Assembly: GCA_018384065.1 (NCBI GenBank)
Contig: JAHAYL010000002.1
Span: 1 to 64,000 of the forward strand
Direction of reading: 5' to 3'
Length of the DNA stretch: 64,000 nucleotides
From: Oxalobacter sp.
GTDB taxonomy: Bacteria; Pseudomonadota; Gammaproteobacteria; Burkholderiales; Burkholderiaceae_D
A program made the position numbers and the translations under genes. Below are positions 9,062 to 19,505 of this stretch, piece after piece. Below the pieces are notes generated by a model. The model was not told where the DNA came from, made no database searches, and saw nothing but the letters and a program-made list of their open reading frames with translations. Position 1 is the stretch's first letter, and the number at the start of each line of letters is the position of its first letter.

Positions 9062-9742
9062 ATGACACGACCTTATATTGTCTGCCATATGCTGGCTTCC
9101 CTTGATGGCCGCATTGACTGCGATATGACAGAGCATATCTGTGGCAATGAATATTACGAAGCCTTGGAAGAACTCAACTGCCCATCCATGATCAACGGCC
9201 GGGTGACCGCTGAAATGCACTATGCCGACAAAGGAACCTTCACCCCCCAAAGCCCTGCCGCCATCGGCAAGGAATCTGTGCACCGTGCAGTGGAAGCAGG
9301 ACGTTACCATATCATCACCGACACCCTGGGTTCCCTGCTTTGGAAAGCAGACAACCTGGAAGGCAGGCCCCTCATCTGCCTGGTCAGCGAGTATGCCACA
9401 GGGGATTACCTGACTTATCTCAAGCAGAAAAACATCTCTTACATCGCAACCGGCAAGCCAGGCATCGACCTGAACCGTGCGATGGAAATCCTGAAAAACA
9501 CCTTCGGTATTGAACGCCTTGCCCTGACCGGCGGTGGCAACCTCAACGGCAGCTTCCTCGCGGCAGGACTGCTGGATGAAATCAGCATGATGTATGCGCC
9601 TGGCATTGATGGCAGGAAAGGCTGGACTGCTGCATTTGACGGCATCGAAGACCAGACACGCCTGCCTGTCAAACTGAAACTGACGGGAACCGTCAGGCAA
9701 TATGGGAACGGTACTGTCTGGATGCGGTATCTGCCTGCCTGA
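9062..9742 (+). CDS. RibD C-terminal/dihydrofolate-reductase-like oxidoreductase
   Basis: A 226-residue single-domain NADPH-dependent reductase of the RibD_C family. The N-terminus (PYIVCHMLASLDGRID) has the conserved SLDG substrate motif, and LTGGGNLNGSFLAAGLLDEI is the nucleotide-binding loop of the family. Members reduce 5-amino-6-ribosylaminouracil phosphate in riboflavin synthesis, but stand-alone copies like this often have other or unknown substrates. No riboflavin genes are adjacent, so the substrate is unassigned. It has its own ATG after an upstream terminator. Confidence 0.85.
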   Translation: MTRPYIVCHMLASLDGRIDCDMTEHICGNEYYEALEELNCPSMINGRVTAEMHYADKGTFTPQSPAAIGKESVHRAVEAGRYHIITDTLGSLLWKADNLEGRPLICLVSEYATGDYLTYLKQKNISYIATGKPGIDLNRAMEILKNTFGIERLALTGGGNLNGSFLAAGLLDEISMMYAPGIDGRKGWTAAFDGIEDQTRLPVKLKLTGTVRQYGNGTVWMRYLPA

Positions 9743-9835
9743 CAGCTGGATTGAACACTGAGACAGCGACAGACAGCCTGCAGACGGATGACTTCAGGCT
9801 CCGGTCAGGTTCAGCCGACGGTACAGCTGTCAGGA

Positions 9836-10462
9836 TTATCGTTGCTGTATCTTGTTCAGCAGTTCATCAATCTCATCGATTTCTTCGTCACCCGCATGTT
9901 CCTTGGCTTTTTCCAGCCAATAAATGGCTTTGGCATCATCTTTAGGAAACCCTTCACCGTGGTAATAGCAGGCAGCCAGTTCGTAATAAGATGGATTGTT
10001 TCCATTGACCCATTGGTCGCCACCCAGTTCTGCTGACCGCTTGAACCAGTTGCAGGCTTTTTCCTTGTCGATGGTCACACCGTCATTTTCCCGGGAATAG
10101 ATATAGCCCAGCCACCACATCGCACTGGATTTATCCTTTTCTGCCGCCTGCTTCCACCATTCGATGGCTTTCTGGTTATTCCTTGCTACACCATCCCCCC
10201 GGTAGTAAGCCGTACCGACCTCTTCCAGCCCGGTTGGATTGCCTTGTTCCGCCGCTTTCCTAAACCAATAGTACGCTTTTTCAACGTTTTGGCTTACGCC
10301 TTCACCCGTTTGGTATCTCAAGCCCATCTCTGCCTGTGCCACAGCACTGCCTGCCTTTGCCTGACGTTGACAGACAGCCAATGTTGGACAGAAATCACCG
10401 GCATAAGACGGCAGGCAGACCACCATCAATGATGCCAAAGTTACCAGATTCCTCAGTTTCAT
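9836..10462 (-). CDS. Exported Sel1-repeat protein
   Basis: A 208-residue protein with a signal peptide (MKLRNLVTLASLMVVCLPSYA) and four to five Sel1-like (SLR/TPR-like) repeats. Units such as AQAEMGLRYQTGEGV.QN..KAYYWFRKAAEQG and its variants repeat about every 36 residues, and the last ends in AIYWLEKAKEHAG. Sel1 proteins act as protein-interaction scaffolds, often in the envelope. Two mature cysteines near the N-terminus (FCPTLAVC) could form a disulfide. No specific partner can be deduced. A related protein is at 50373-50966. Confidence 0.88.
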   Translation of the reverse strand: MKLRNLVTLASLMVVCLPSYAGDFCPTLAVCQRQAKAGSAVAQAEMGLRYQTGEGVSQNVEKAYYWFRKAAEQGNPTGLEEVGTAYYRGDGVARNNQKAIEWWKQAAEKDKSSAMWWLGYIYSRENDGVTIDKEKACNWFKRSAELGGDQWVNGNNPSYYELAACYYHGEGFPKDDAKAIYWLEKAKEHAGDEEIDEIDELLNKIQQR

Positions 10463-10501
10463 ATTCCCCCCTTTTCTCTCCGTTGAATCCTGAAAACCAT
10501 A

Positions 10502-11341
10502 TTACCGATAAAACCCGATTGGCCTTTCCTGCCCAGCATCTGTTTCTTTCTTAGGCAGGTTTTCCTTGAAAGCATGGCCAAGGATGATTTCAAAACGCAG
10601 GGTTATCTGCCCTGCTTCATCGCGCAATGCTTCCAGATTCTGAACCAGCTGCGCAAAGGTTCCTTTGCCCATCAATCCCTGCCGCCGGTCTGCCAATGGA
10701 TTCCCGCCCAATGCACGGATATCCCGCAGCAGGACATTGATGTCCTGATAGGTCAGGCTGATCCATTCCCTTTCCAGAACGGGTGAAGGGAATCCAGACT
10801 GCACCAATGCCTCCCCCAACTGCTGGCAATCGGGAAAAGTCATGACATGACCATAACCATCAAGCCTTTCAAAGGCATGATAAAGCTCATGCAGTGAACC
10901 ATACCCCAGGCAGGAGAACAGCAGGAGCCCTTCCTGCCTGAGCATCTGATGCCAGTTGGACAGGACGGCACCGATATCTTCCGCCCAATGCAGCATCATG
11001 TTGGACCAGACAAGGTCGAAGGTTTCTGGCTGGAACAGCATGGTTTCTGCATTGCCACAAAGCCAAGCTGCTTCCGTCACCCTGTTGTTCCGGGAAGCCT
11101 GCCTGACAGGCGGGAAAGCTCCATCCACACCAATCACCTGTGATTGCGGAAACCGTTTCCTCAACCAAAGCAGATCTGGTCCTTGACCGCAACCGACATC
11201 AATGAGCCTGTCAACATCAACCGCCATAACCGACAGACGTTCCTGCAAGCGCGAAGCCGCTTCACGCCAAAGGAAGCGCCCTTCTTTGGTGCGGGGCAGG
11301 TTCCCGAACAGCTGCCTGACTTTATCGGAACAGGGATGCAT
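10502..11341 (-). CDS. BioC-like SAM-dependent methyltransferase
   Basis: A 279-residue class I methyltransferase. The SAM motif I is LIDVGCGQGPDLLWL, followed by the acidic VIGVDGAF and the motif WSNMMLHWAEDI, which is close to the SN.A.QW.... motif of BioC. The family member BioC methylates malonyl-ACP to start biotin synthesis. Overall length and layout fit BioC, but no bio genes are adjacent, so the function is probable rather than shown. It is divergent from comF. Confidence 0.75.
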   Translation of the reverse strand: MHPCSDKVRQLFGNLPRTKEGRFLWREAASRLQERLSVMAVDVDRLIDVGCGQGPDLLWLRKRFPQSQVIGVDGAFPPVRQASRNNRVTEAAWLCGNAETMLFQPETFDLVWSNMMLHWAEDIGAVLSNWHQMLRQEGLLLFSCLGYGSLHELYHAFERLDGYGHVMTFPDCQQLGEALVQSGFPSPVLEREWISLTYQDINVLLRDIRALGGNPLADRRQGLMGKGTFAQLVQNLEALRDEAGQITLRFEIILGHAFKENLPKKETDAGQERPIGFYR

Positions 11342-11411
11342 GGTTTTCTATCGGTTTCTTGTTGGATTGCTTACAATAGCATTTTCTCAACCGGGACATG
11401 ACAGGATGAAC

Positions 11412-12155
11412 ATGAATTTTTTTGCTGCAATGGCAGATTCCATCCGTCAATCCCTGACACCTTGTATTCTATGTCATTCCCCCAGCCGGTATGGTCTTTG
11501 CCAAGCCTGTCAGGACCAAATAACCAATACGCAGGCTCCACGGTGCCACCGTTGCGGCAACCTGTTGACCCAAGCTGTCCAATCCTCTGAACTGCTCTGT
11601 GGGGACTGTCTGAAAGACCCACCTGCTTTTGATGCCACGGTAACAGTCACGGATTTTGTCCCACCTGTTGACCAGATGGTCCATATGCTGAAATTCCAGC
11701 ACCGTCTTGCGGTTGCCCCTGTGATGGGCAGGCTGCTATATCAGGCGATGACTGCCCGTCATATTCAACCTGATTTATTGACTGCAGTCCCGTTAAGCCG
11801 GGAACGTCTGGCTGAGCGTGGTTTCAATCAATCCCATGAAATCGCCCGGACTTTGGGCAAACTCTTGAAGACTGCCCCCCAACGTTCCCTGCTTCATCGA
11901 ATCCGTGACACAGAGCGCCAAAGCGATATTGCCCTGCAGGCACGGAAAAAGAATGTGCATCAGGCATTCGCTGTATCAGATGAAGGGAAGACACTGGTCA
12001 AGGGCCGCCACATTGCTGTGCTGGATGATGTGATGACAACAGGCAGTACCTTGGATGAGGTGGCAAAGGTCCTGAAACAGGCTGGCGCCAGTCAAATCAC
12101 CAATCTTGTTTTTGCCCGGACCCCTAAACATCTGACAGGAAACACCTATGTTTAA
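11412..12155 (+). CDS. comF: ComF family phosphoribosyltransferase-like protein
   Basis: A 247-residue protein with an N-terminal four-cysteine zinc finger set (CILCHS...CQAC, CHRCG, CGDC) followed by a type I phosphoribosyltransferase domain with the PRPP loop [15 protein letters not shown]. ComF proteins are linked to DNA uptake and to replication-fork processes. I favour the ATG at 11412, which has AGGA at proper distance; an ATG two codons upstream is possible. It overlaps trmL by 8 bases, so the two are translationally coupled. Confidence 0.88.
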   Translation: MNFFAAMADSIRQSLTPCILCHSPSRYGLCQACQDQITNTQAPRCHRCGNLLTQAVQSSELLCGDCLKDPPAFDATVTVTDFVPPVDQMVHMLKFQHRLAVAPVMGRLLYQAMTARHIQPDLLTAVPLSRERLAERGFNQSHEIARTLGKLLKTAPQRSLLHRIRDTERQSDIALQARKKNVHQAFAVSDEGKTLVKGRHIAVLDDVMTTGSTLDEVAKVLKQAGASQITNLVFARTPKHLTGNTYV

Positions 12156-12621
12156 TGTTGTCTTGGTTGAACCTGAAATTCCGCCCAATACCGGAAACAT
12201 CATCCGCCTCTGCGCCAATACCGGCTGCCAGCTGCATCTGGTGGAACCGCTTGGTTTCCCGATTGACCATGCCAAGATGCGCCGGGCAGGATTAGACTAC
12301 CATGAGTTTGTTTCCATCAGGATCCATCCCAGCTGGTCCGCTTTCCTGGCAACGGAACAGCCTGCCCCCTCAAAGATGTATGCCTTGACGACCAAGGGAA
12401 GCACTGACTTTTACACCCATGCGGCTTTCTCGGCTGGTGACTGGTTCATTTTCGGCTCGGAAACCCATGGCCTAGCGGATACTGTCCACCAGTCTTTCCT
12501 GGAAGGACACCGCCTGCGCCTGCCGATGATGCCTGACAACCGGAGCCTGAACCTGTCAAACAGTGTTGCCATCACGGTCTATGAAGCCTGGCGGCAGAAT
12601 GGCTTCAAAGGCGGCCTTTAA
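12148..12621 (+). CDS. trmL: tRNA (cytidine/uridine-34-2'-O)-methyltransferase
   Basis: A SPOUT-family enzyme that 2'-O-methylates the wobble base of tRNA-Leu isoacceptors. The 157 residues show the family landmarks [20 protein letters not shown] at the N-terminus, FGSETHGL in the middle, and the trefoil-knot segment [12 protein letters not shown] near the C-terminus. It starts inside the end of comF. Confidence 0.95.
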   Translation: MFNVVLVEPEIPPNTGNIIRLCANTGCQLHLVEPLGFPIDHAKMRRAGLDYHEFVSIRIHPSWSAFLATEQPAPSKMYALTTKGSTDFYTHAAFSAGDWFIFGSETHGLADTVHQSFLEGHRLRLPMMPDNRSLNLSNSVAITVYEAWRQNGFKGGL

Positions 12622-12679
12622 ACAGGAAACCCTGCCCGGATTCCTCCAGACAGGGTCTTCACCAGACAAGACGCCAGAC

Positions 12680-13813
12680 TTAACTGAACAGTTCCTTCAG
12701 CTTATCCATCCATGTCTTATGCTGGGGATTATGCTTGCCCGTATCTTTTGAGACCAGTTCATCGAATTTCCTGAGCAGGTCTTTTTCCTCATCGGTCAGG
12801 TTGACCGGGGTTTCAACCCTGATATGGCAGAACAGGTCACCTGGCTGATAGGAATGGACACCCTTGATGCCCTTGCCCCTCAACCTGAAAGTACGCCCAG
12901 CCTGGGTACCTGCTGGAATATGGAAAGCAACCTTGCCACTCAATGTCGGGACTTCAATATCTCCCCCCAAAGCCGCTTTCCCGAATGAAATCGGGATTTC
13001 ACAATGCAGGTCATCATCATCCCGTGTGAAAAGCTGGTGCGGCCTGATATGGATTTCCATATACAAATCCCCAGGAGGACCACCATTCTGCCCCGGTTCC
13101 CCATTGCCGGAAGAGCGGATACGCATCCCTTCATCAATACCGGCAGGAATATTGACTTCCAATGTCTTGTTGGTCCTGACATTCCCCTGTCCATGACAGT
13201 CCGGGCATGGATCCTTGATCATCTGCCCTGTACCATGGCAATGTGGACAGGTCTGCTGGACATGGAAAAAGCCCTGCTGCATCCGGACATGCCCCTGACC
13301 ATTACAGGTTGTACAGGTGGTCGGTGAAGTCCCTTTCTTGGCACCGGATCCGCCACAAGCCTCACATTTGTTCCAAGCTGGGACACGGATGGTTTTCTTG
13401 CAACCTTTCGCGGCTTCTTCAAGGGTGATTTCGAGGTTATAACGCAAGTCAGCCCCGCGATACACCTGCGGACCTCCACGACCACCCATACCGCCCATAC
13501 CGGCACCAAAAATATCGCCAAAGATATCGCCGAATGCACCGCCGAATGGGTCGCCACCACTACCTCCCATGCCGCCCATTCCATTTGGATCAACCCCAGC
13601 ATGACCAAAACGGTCATAAGCCTGACGTTTCTGTTCATCTGACAGGATTTCGTAGGCTTCCTTGACTTCTTTGAATTTTTCTTCAGCGGCCTTGTCGTCA
13701 GGATTGCGGTCAGGGTGATATTTCATCGCCAGTTTGCGGTAAGCCTTCTTGATGGCATCTTCCGATGCATCCTTGGCAACCCCAAGCACTTCGTAAAAAT
13801 CCCGTTTAGCCAT
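12680..13813 (-). CDS. dnaJ: Chaperone DnaJ (Hsp40)
   Basis: Co-chaperone that delivers substrates to DnaK and stimulates its ATPase. The 377 residues have the J domain with HPD ([10 protein letters not shown]) at about 32-42, a Gly/Phe/Met-rich linker, four CxxCxGxG-type zinc repeats ([32 protein letters not shown]) and the C-terminal substrate domains. It is the last gene of grpE-dnaK-dnaJ, after a hairpin in the dnaK-dnaJ gap. Confidence 0.98.
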   Translation of the reverse strand: MAKRDFYEVLGVAKDASEDAIKKAYRKLAMKYHPDRNPDDKAAEEKFKEVKEAYEILSDEQKRQAYDRFGHAGVDPNGMGGMGGSGGDPFGGAFGDIFGDIFGAGMGGMGGRGGPQVYRGADLRYNLEITLEEAAKGCKKTIRVPAWNKCEACGGSGAKKGTSPTTCTTCNGQGHVRMQQGFFHVQQTCPHCHGTGQMIKDPCPDCHGQGNVRTNKTLEVNIPAGIDEGMRIRSSGNGEPGQNGGPPGDLYMEIHIRPHQLFTRDDDDLHCEIPISFGKAALGGDIEVPTLSGKVAFHIPAGTQAGRTFRLRGKGIKGVHSYQPGDLFCHIRVETPVNLTDEEKDLLRKFDELVSKDTGKHNPQHKTWMDKLKELFS

Positions 13814-13887
13814 TTCAATTATCCCTTATCCTCAAAACAGTTGCCTTTACCCAATGCAACCGGTTCATCCGGGCCATCCAAACAGAA

Positions 13888-13923
13888 CGCCGGGCTAATG
13901 GCGGAACCATATTCTGCCCGGCG
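13888..13923. repeat. Hairpin in the dnaK-dnaJ gap
   Basis: The arms CGCCGGGC (13888-13895) and GCCCGGCG (13916-13923) form a perfect 8-bp GC-rich stem with a 20-base loop. No long U-tract follows on the minus strand, so it may be a processing or partial attenuation site that lowers dnaJ relative to dnaK. Function is inferred. Confidence 0.55.
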
Positions 13924-13946
13924 GTCTGCTTTCTCAAGGAACCCGC

Positions 13947-15881
13947 TTATTCTTTGTCCTTGACTTCCTTGAAGTCAGCATCGACGACATTGTCATCCTT
14001 TGGTGCGGCACCGGCATCCGCTGCACCTGCCGCCCCGGCTGCCCCGGCAGCCTGCTGCTGGCTGGCATAGACGGCTTCACCCAGTTTCTGGGCTGCGGTC
14101 GCCAATGCCTGCATCTTGGCATCGATGGCTGCCTTGTCATCACCTTTCAAGGATTCTTCCAGTTCCTTGATGGCGGCATCGATACCGTCTTTGGTCGGCT
14201 GGTCAAGCTTGTCACCATGTTCTTCCAAGGACTTACGGGTCGCATGGACCAGGGAATCACCCTGGTTGCGTGCTTCAGCCAGTTCACGGACACGTTTGTC
14301 TTCTTCTGCATTGACTTCCGCATCCTTGATCATGCGCTGGATTTCTTCTTCGGTCAGACCGGAATTCGCCTTGATGGTAATCTTGTTTTCCTTACCGGTC
14401 GCCTTGTCTTTCGCGCTGACATTCAGGATACCGTTTGCATCAATGTCGAAAGTCACTTCAATCTGTGGGATACCACGCGGTGCAGGCGGGATATCTTCCA
14501 GATTGAATTCACCCAGTGTCTTGTTGGCAGCCGCCATTTCACGTTCACCCTGGCAGACCTTGATGGTGACCGCAGGCTGGTTGTCGTCAGCGGTCGAGAA
14601 CACCTGGCTGTACTTGGTCGGGATTGTGGTGTTTTTCTTGATCATCTTGGTCATGACACCACCCAGGGTTTCAATACCCAGGGACAACGGGGTGACATCC
14701 AACAGCAGCAGGTCTTTACGGTCACCGGAAAGGACAGAACCTTGCAGGGAAGCACCGACTGCCACTGCTTCATCCGGATTGACATCACGCCGTGGGTCTT
14801 TACCGAAGAATTCCTTGACCTTTTCCTGGACCTTAGGCATACGGGTCATACCACCGACCAAGATGACATCATTGATGTCGGAAGCGCTCAGGCCTGCGTC
14901 TTTCAATGCGATACGGCAAGGTTCGATGGTCTTTTCAATCAGGTCTTCAACCAAGGATTCCAGTTTTGCACGGGTCAGGCGGACATTCAGGTGAGCCGGT
15001 GCGCCATTTGCCATGGCGATGTACGGTTCATTGATTTCCGTCTGCTGGGAAGAAGACAGTTCAATCTTCGCCCTTTCAGCAGATGCCTTGATACGCTGCA
15101 GTGCAATCGGGTCTTTCTTCAGGTCGAGGCCATTGGTCTTCTTGAATTCATCGATGATGAAGTCAATGATCCGCTGGTCGAAGTCTTCACCGCCCAGGAA
15201 GGTATCCCCGTTGGTGGACAGGACTTCAAACTGCTTGTCACCATCGATATCAGCGATTTCGATGATGGAGATATCGAACGTACCGCCGCCCAGGTCATAG
15301 ACAGCCACTTTCCGGTCACCCTTGCCAGCCTTGTCCAGACCGAATGCCAGTGCTGCGGCAGTCGGTTCATTGATGATACGTTTGACATCCAAGCCAGCGA
15401 TACGACCGGCATCCTTGGTTGCCTGACGCTGGGCATCATTGAAATATGCCGGAACCGTGATGACGGCTTCGGTGACTTCTTCACCCAGATAGTCTTCTGC
15501 TGTTTTCTTCATCTTGCGCAGGACTTCTGCGGAAACCTGTGGAGGAGCCAGTTTCTTGTCACCTTTGACAGAAACCCATGCATCGCCATTGTCAGCCTGG
15601 ACAATGGAGAAAGGCATGACAGGGATGTCGCGCTGGACTTCAGCATCGCTGTATTTACGGCCAATCAGACGTTTGACGGCATACAGGGTGTTCTTTGGAT
15701 TGGTGACTGCCTGACGTTTTGCCGGCGCACCAACCAGGATTTCACCATCATCCATATAGGCGATAATGGAAGGTGTGGTACGGGCTCCTTCTGTATTTTC
15801 AATGACACGTGGTTGACCACCTTCAATCACGGAAACGCATGAGTTGGTGGTTCCCAGGTCAATACCGATAATTTTGGACAT
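13947..15881 (-). CDS. dnaK: Chaperone DnaK (Hsp70)
   Basis: The 644-residue ATP-dependent Hsp70 chaperone. It begins [20 protein letters not shown], with the phosphate-binding GTTN loop, and has [22 protein letters not shown], the interdomain linker region [15 protein letters not shown], the substrate-binding beta domain and a helical lid ending in Ala/Gly-rich sequence and a [11 protein letters not shown] tail. A sigma-32 promoter lies in the gap upstream, in addition to the one before grpE. No CIRCE precedes it. Confidence 0.99.
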   Translation of the reverse strand: MSKIIGIDLGTTNSCVSVIEGGQPRVIENTEGARTTPSIIAYMDDGEILVGAPAKRQAVTNPKNTLYAVKRLIGRKYSDAEVQRDIPVMPFSIVQADNGDAWVSVKGDKKLAPPQVSAEVLRKMKKTAEDYLGEEVTEAVITVPAYFNDAQRQATKDAGRIAGLDVKRIINEPTAAALAFGLDKAGKGDRKVAVYDLGGGTFDISIIEIADIDGDKQFEVLSTNGDTFLGGEDFDQRIIDFIIDEFKKTNGLDLKKDPIALQRIKASAERAKIELSSSQQTEINEPYIAMANGAPAHLNVRLTRAKLESLVEDLIEKTIEPCRIALKDAGLSASDINDVILVGGMTRMPKVQEKVKEFFGKDPRRDVNPDEAVAVGASLQGSVLSGDRKDLLLLDVTPLSLGIETLGGVMTKMIKKNTTIPTKYSQVFSTADDNQPAVTIKVCQGEREMAAANKTLGEFNLEDIPPAPRGIPQIEVTFDIDANGILNVSAKDKATGKENKITIKANSGLTEEEIQRMIKDAEVNAEEDKRVRELAEARNQGDSLVHATRKSLEEHGDKLDQPTKDGIDAAIKELEESLKGDDKAAIDAKMQALATAAQKLGEAVYASQQQAAGAAGAAGAADAGAAPKDDNVVDADFKEVKDKE

Positions 15882-15968
15882 TTGCTTTTCCTTTCAATCT
15901 TCGAATTCTTTTCGTCTGGATGCTTTCCATCAATCTTTTCCAACAGCATCCGTTCAGCTCTGGCTTGT

Positions 15969-15996
15969 AGATAGGGATGCCTTTTCAGATTTCAAG
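15969..15996 (-). promoter_or_regulatory. Sigma-32 promoter of dnaK
   Basis: The minus strand reads CTTGAAA (15990-15996), a 13-base spacer, then CCCTATCT (15969-15976), a good match to the sigma-32 consensus CTTGAAA-N(11-16)-CCCCATnT. It lies between grpE and dnaK and has the same spacing as the promoters of grpE and groES. Confidence 0.75.
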
Positions 15997-16003
15997 CACG
16001 CTT

Positions 16004-16588
16004 TCAAGCTTTTTTTGCAACCGTGACTATCGCTGGACGCAGCAGACGGTCTGACAGGGTGTATCCCTTCTGGAGCACCGTGACAATGGTGTTGTTTTCC
16101 TGGTCGGATTCGACGGTGGAAATCGCCTGGTGCCTGTTGGGATCGAGTTTCTCTCCCTGTTCCGGAACGATTTCCGCAATACGGTTCTGTTCAAGGACCT
16201 GGGTCAACTGGCGCAGTGTCGCCTCGACACCGGTCTTGATGGACTCAACTGTCGGCGCATCTGTCTTCAGCGCCATTTCCATGCTGTCCTTGACGGCCAG
16301 CATCGCCTTGGCAAAATTCTCAACGGCAAATTTATGCGCCTTGGTGATGTCTTCCTGAGCATGTCGGCGGATATTCTCGCTTTCAGCCTTGGCACGCAGG
16401 AATGCGTCCTGCATTTCTGCGGCTTTCTGTTCTGCTGCCGCCAATCTGGATTCCAGAGATTCTTCCTGAACCGGTTCTTCTTCAGCCACGGCATCAACCG
16501 CTGGCGTTTCCTCAACAGCGTCTGGATTCAGGTTTTCATTTTCTGGGTTCGGGTTTGACACGGTTTCCTCCCTATGGATTTCTGACAA
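16004..16588 (-). CDS. grpE: Nucleotide exchange factor GrpE
   Basis: Releases ADP from DnaK. The 194 residues comprise an acidic disordered N-terminus, a long coiled coil (about 45-105, with ESRLAAAEQKAAEMQDAFLR and RAKAESENIRRRA-like heptads) and a C-terminal beta domain containing LDPNRHQAISTVES and VLQKGYTLSDRLLRPAIVTV. First gene of the grpE-dnaK-dnaJ cluster, behind a sigma-32 promoter. Confidence 0.97.
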   Translation of the reverse strand: MSEIHREETVSNPNPENENLNPDAVEETPAVDAVAEEEPVQEESLESRLAAAEQKAAEMQDAFLRAKAESENIRRHAQEDITKAHKFAVENFAKAMLAVKDSMEMALKTDAPTVESIKTGVEATLRQLTQVLEQNRIAEIVPEQGEKLDPNRHQAISTVESDQENNTIVTVLQKGYTLSDRLLRPAIVTVAKKA

Positions 16589-16598
16589 TTCTGTAGGG

Positions 16599-16626
16599 AT
16601 ATAGGGACAATCAGACCGTTTTCAAG
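16599..16626 (-). promoter_or_regulatory. Sigma-32 promoter of grpE
   Basis: The minus strand shows CTTGAAA (16620-16626), a 13-base spacer and CCCTATAT (16599-16606), matching the sigma-32 consensus and lying just upstream of the grpE start codon at 16588. The +1 should fall almost at the start codon region, so a very short leader or an upstream alternative start for transcription is implied. Confidence 0.75.
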
Positions 16627-16650
16627 GGGCAGGGGATGAAAAAACTTTTT

Positions 16651-18324
16651 TCAGGTCAAGCGGAACACTGGCTGCCCCAACATTTCACGGGCATGGTCAA
16701 GCGCGGTCTCCGTCAGTTCCGTCCCGCCCAGCATCCGGGCAATTTCGGTGACCCGTCCTTCCTCTGACAGATGCGTGATGCGGGAAACAGGATGCGCAAT
16801 ATCTGCAACCGCCTGTTTACTGACCTGGAAATGCTGCTCTGCCTGGGAAGCAACTTGGGGCAGATGGGTGACACACAGCACCTGATGGTCATTGCCCAAC
16901 CGCTTCAAAAGCCGTCCGACAACTTCCGCAACACCGCCGCCGACACCAGAATCCACCTCATCAAAAACCAATGTCGGCGTCTCTGTCGCATCTGATGCAA
17001 TCACTGAAAGTGCCAGTGAAATCCGGGCAAGCTCACCCCCTGAGGCAACTTTGCTCAATGGGCGCAGGGTTGCACCGGCATGTCCTGACACCAGGAACTC
17101 GATGCCATCTGTACCATAGGCATTCGGTTCCCCCTCATGGATGCCCACTTCAAAACGCCCGCCAGTCATATGCAGTTCCTGCATGATTGCCGTCACAGCC
17201 TCACCAAGCGCCCTGCCTGCCTGACGGCGTTTCCTAGAAACCTGTTCTGCCAAGGTCCTGTATGCACTTTCTGCCTGCAATGCCTGTTCCTCCAAGGCAT
17301 CCAGATTGTTGTCCTGTTCAAACTGCGCCAACCGCGACCGGCGTTTTTCCAGTTCTTCCGGGAGGGTTTCAGGTGGAATCCGGAACTGGCGGGCGATTGC
17401 ATGGAGGACATCCATGCGTTGCCCAACAGCCTGAAGCTGGGCAGGATCCAAATCGGTATGGGCTAGGTAATCCCGCAAGGTATAGACTGCTTCCTGAAGC
17501 TGGATCCTTGCGGTTTCCATCAAATCCACAACCGGCTCAAGTTTCTTGTCGATACCAGCCAGTCCTGTCATAGTCTGGACCATACTGCCCAACCGGGACA
17601 CAATGGGACGGTCTGTTTCGGAAAGCTCATCAACGGTTCCGCCAACGCCCTCCAGCAGGCTTGCCGCATGGGAAAGGCGGTCATAATCCTGATTGACCTG
17701 TTCCCATTCCCCTGCCTGTGGCTGAACTCTCTCAAGTTCCCTGACCTGCCATTCCAGACGGTCACGTTCTTCCTGCAGGCGTTCTGCATTTTCCCTGGCT
17801 TCTGAGATTTTCTGTTCGAGCTGCCGCCACTCCCTGAACCTCGTCCCCAGTTCGGTCACTTCCTGCGCTATCCCAGCATGGCGGTCAAGCAGCATCCGCT
17901 GCTCGCCTGCCTTCATCAACAGTTGATGGGCGTGCTGCCCGTGGATGTCCACCAGCAAGGCCCCCAATGCACGCAACTGCACGGCTGTAACAGAAACACC
18001 ATTCACAAAACACCGGGAACGCCCTGATGCGGCATCAATCGTCCGGCGGAGCAGTACCGTTCCTTCCTCATTGTCGATATCGTTGAGGGAAAGCCATGCA
18101 GCCGCTGGTCCATTCAGGGAAAATTCTGCGGTGATATCCGCCCTTTTTGCACCCTCGCGCACCATCGCGGCATCCCCCCTGCCGCCCAATGCAAGCTGGA
18201 GGGCATCAATCAGGATGGATTTACCGGCACCAGTCTCGCCAGTCATGACGGAAAACCCCGACGTAAAGTCAAGGGCAAGGGTATCTACGATGACAAAATC
18301 CCGGACAGTCAGGGCTTGCAGCAT
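16651..18324 (-). CDS. recN: DNA repair protein RecN
   Basis: An SMC-like ATPase acting in double-strand break repair. The 557 residues have an N-terminal Walker A (GETGAGKSILIDALQ, about 30-44), a central coiled coil (with ARENAERLQEERDRLEWQVR and a second arm), the signature LSKVASGGELARISLAL, Walker B (TLVFDEVDSGVGGGVA) and the D/H loops (CVTHLPQVASQA). The length is typical. It is followed, on the same strand, by the heat-shock genes; no sigma-32 signal precedes recN itself. Confidence 0.97.
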   Translation of the reverse strand: MLQALTVRDFVIVDTLALDFTSGFSVMTGETGAGKSILIDALQLALGGRGDAAMVREGAKRADITAEFSLNGPAAAWLSLNDIDNEEGTVLLRRTIDAASGRSRCFVNGVSVTAVQLRALGALLVDIHGQHAHQLLMKAGEQRMLLDRHAGIAQEVTELGTRFREWRQLEQKISEARENAERLQEERDRLEWQVRELERVQPQAGEWEQVNQDYDRLSHAASLLEGVGGTVDELSETDRPIVSRLGSMVQTMTGLAGIDKKLEPVVDLMETARIQLQEAVYTLRDYLAHTDLDPAQLQAVGQRMDVLHAIARQFRIPPETLPEELEKRRSRLAQFEQDNNLDALEEQALQAESAYRTLAEQVSRKRRQAGRALGEAVTAIMQELHMTGGRFEVGIHEGEPNAYGTDGIEFLVSGHAGATLRPLSKVASGGELARISLALSVIASDATETPTLVFDEVDSGVGGGVAEVVGRLLKRLGNDHQVLCVTHLPQVASQAEQHFQVSKQAVADIAHPVSRITHLSEEGRVTEIARMLGGTELTETALDHAREMLGQPVFRLT

Positions 18325-18384
18325 CTTCCATCACCTTTCAATAAAGCCTGATTCCGCAACCTGACAGCACCATCTTGGAAAGTG

Positions 18385-19269
18385 TCAGTCAAGTTTCCTG
18401 GAAACCTCATTCCAGTGCAGTTTGTTACGCAGGGTATCGTAATAGCTCCAGCCGACCGGATGCAGGAATGTCACGACATGTGGTGCCCGGCGGACAGTGA
18501 CCTGGTCTCCGCTCTGCAGGTTGGCAAAGGACTGGGAATCAAAACTGATACTGGGCTGGCGGGCATTGACGACATCCACCACAATCTCACTGGTGTCAGG
18601 AATGACAATCGGACGGTTTGAAAGTGTATGCGGGGCAATAGACACCAGGACAATCCCTCCCAGGTTCGGATGGAGCATCGGTCCTCCGGCGGACAGGGAA
18701 TAAGCTGTAGAACCGGTCGGTGTGGAGATGATCATGCCATCGGAATGCTGCTGGTACATGAAATGCCCGTCAACATGCACACGCAGGTCAATCATCCCAG
18801 CCCCAGCCCCACGGGAAATCACCACCTCATTGAATGCCACCGCCTTGCTGATGACCTCACCTTCACGGGTGATGGTCCCTTCTATGAGAAAACGCTGCTC
18901 AGAAACGTATCTGCCTTTGATCATCTTGTCGAGCACCAGCAGCATACGGTTCAGCGGGATATCAGTGATAAAGCCCAGATGGCCATGGTTGATGCCAATC
19001 AATGGCACGCTGTAGGGTGCCAGTTGACGGGCGATGCCCAGCATCGTGCCATCACCACCCAGCACAATCGCCGCAGCAGCTTTTGCACCGATTTCCTCCA
19101 GTTTCATCGTCTTGATTTCCTGGAAAGGCACATTTGCACCGGTCTGCGCCTCATAGACAACCTCATGCCCGGCATCTTTCAGAAAATTAGCAACCTTGTC
19201 CAAAGACTGGATGATGTTCGGAGCATAAACTCTGGCAACAAGCGCAAAGATTTTCTTGGTGGTCGGCAT
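18385..19269 (-). CDS. nadK: NAD kinase
   Basis: Phosphorylates NAD+ to NADP+. The 294-residue protein has the GGDGTMLGIAR motif near residue 73, INHGHLGFITD, and the conserved TPTGSTAYSLSAGGP and NRPIVIPD segments. It starts at the ATG at 19269 and lies 60 bases upstream of recN on the same strand, and divergent from hrcA. Confidence 0.97.
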   Translation of the reverse strand: MPTTKKIFALVARVYAPNIIQSLDKVANFLKDAGHEVVYEAQTGANVPFQEIKTMKLEEIGAKAAAAIVLGGDGTMLGIARQLAPYSVPLIGINHGHLGFITDIPLNRMLLVLDKMIKGRYVSEQRFLIEGTITREGEVISKAVAFNEVVISRGAGAGMIDLRVHVDGHFMYQQHSDGMIISTPTGSTAYSLSAGGPMLHPNLGGIVLVSIAPHTLSNRPIVIPDTSEIVVDVVNARQPSISFDSQSFANLQSGDQVTVRRAPHVVTFLHPVGWSYYDTLRNKLHWNEVSRKLD

Positions 19270-19505
19270 GGCAAATCCAGCAAATCTGTCAATGTTTGCA
19301 GATTACACCAAAAATGCCCTTTTCACACCTATTCTCCACAGATAACTGTGCAATCCACCGGTTCCCTGCCTTCCCAACCACAGGCAGCAATCCCTTCACG
19401 GCATCCCGCACCATCAGAAGACAGATTGATTGCCCCTGATTGGTAAAAGCCCTGTGAAAATTGATTTACAATAACCTATCGGTGAAACGCAACTCCCCTG
19501 TAACT
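19270..19505. other. Divergent nadK/hrcA intergenic region
   Basis: This gap carries the promoters of both genes. A TACAAT (19467-19472) is a possible -10 for hrcA, but no good -35 is visible. I find no CIRCE element here, so HrcA does not obviously regulate itself. Confidence 0.4.

Noticed and set aside
14217-15842. A 541-codon open frame on the plus strand opposite dnaK
   Set aside because: It is antisense to a fully conserved gene, has no family features, and arises from the strong codon bias of dnaK.
19270-19505. CIRCE upstream of hrcA
   Set aside because: Autoregulation of hrcA is common, but no TTAGCACTC-type repeat exists here.
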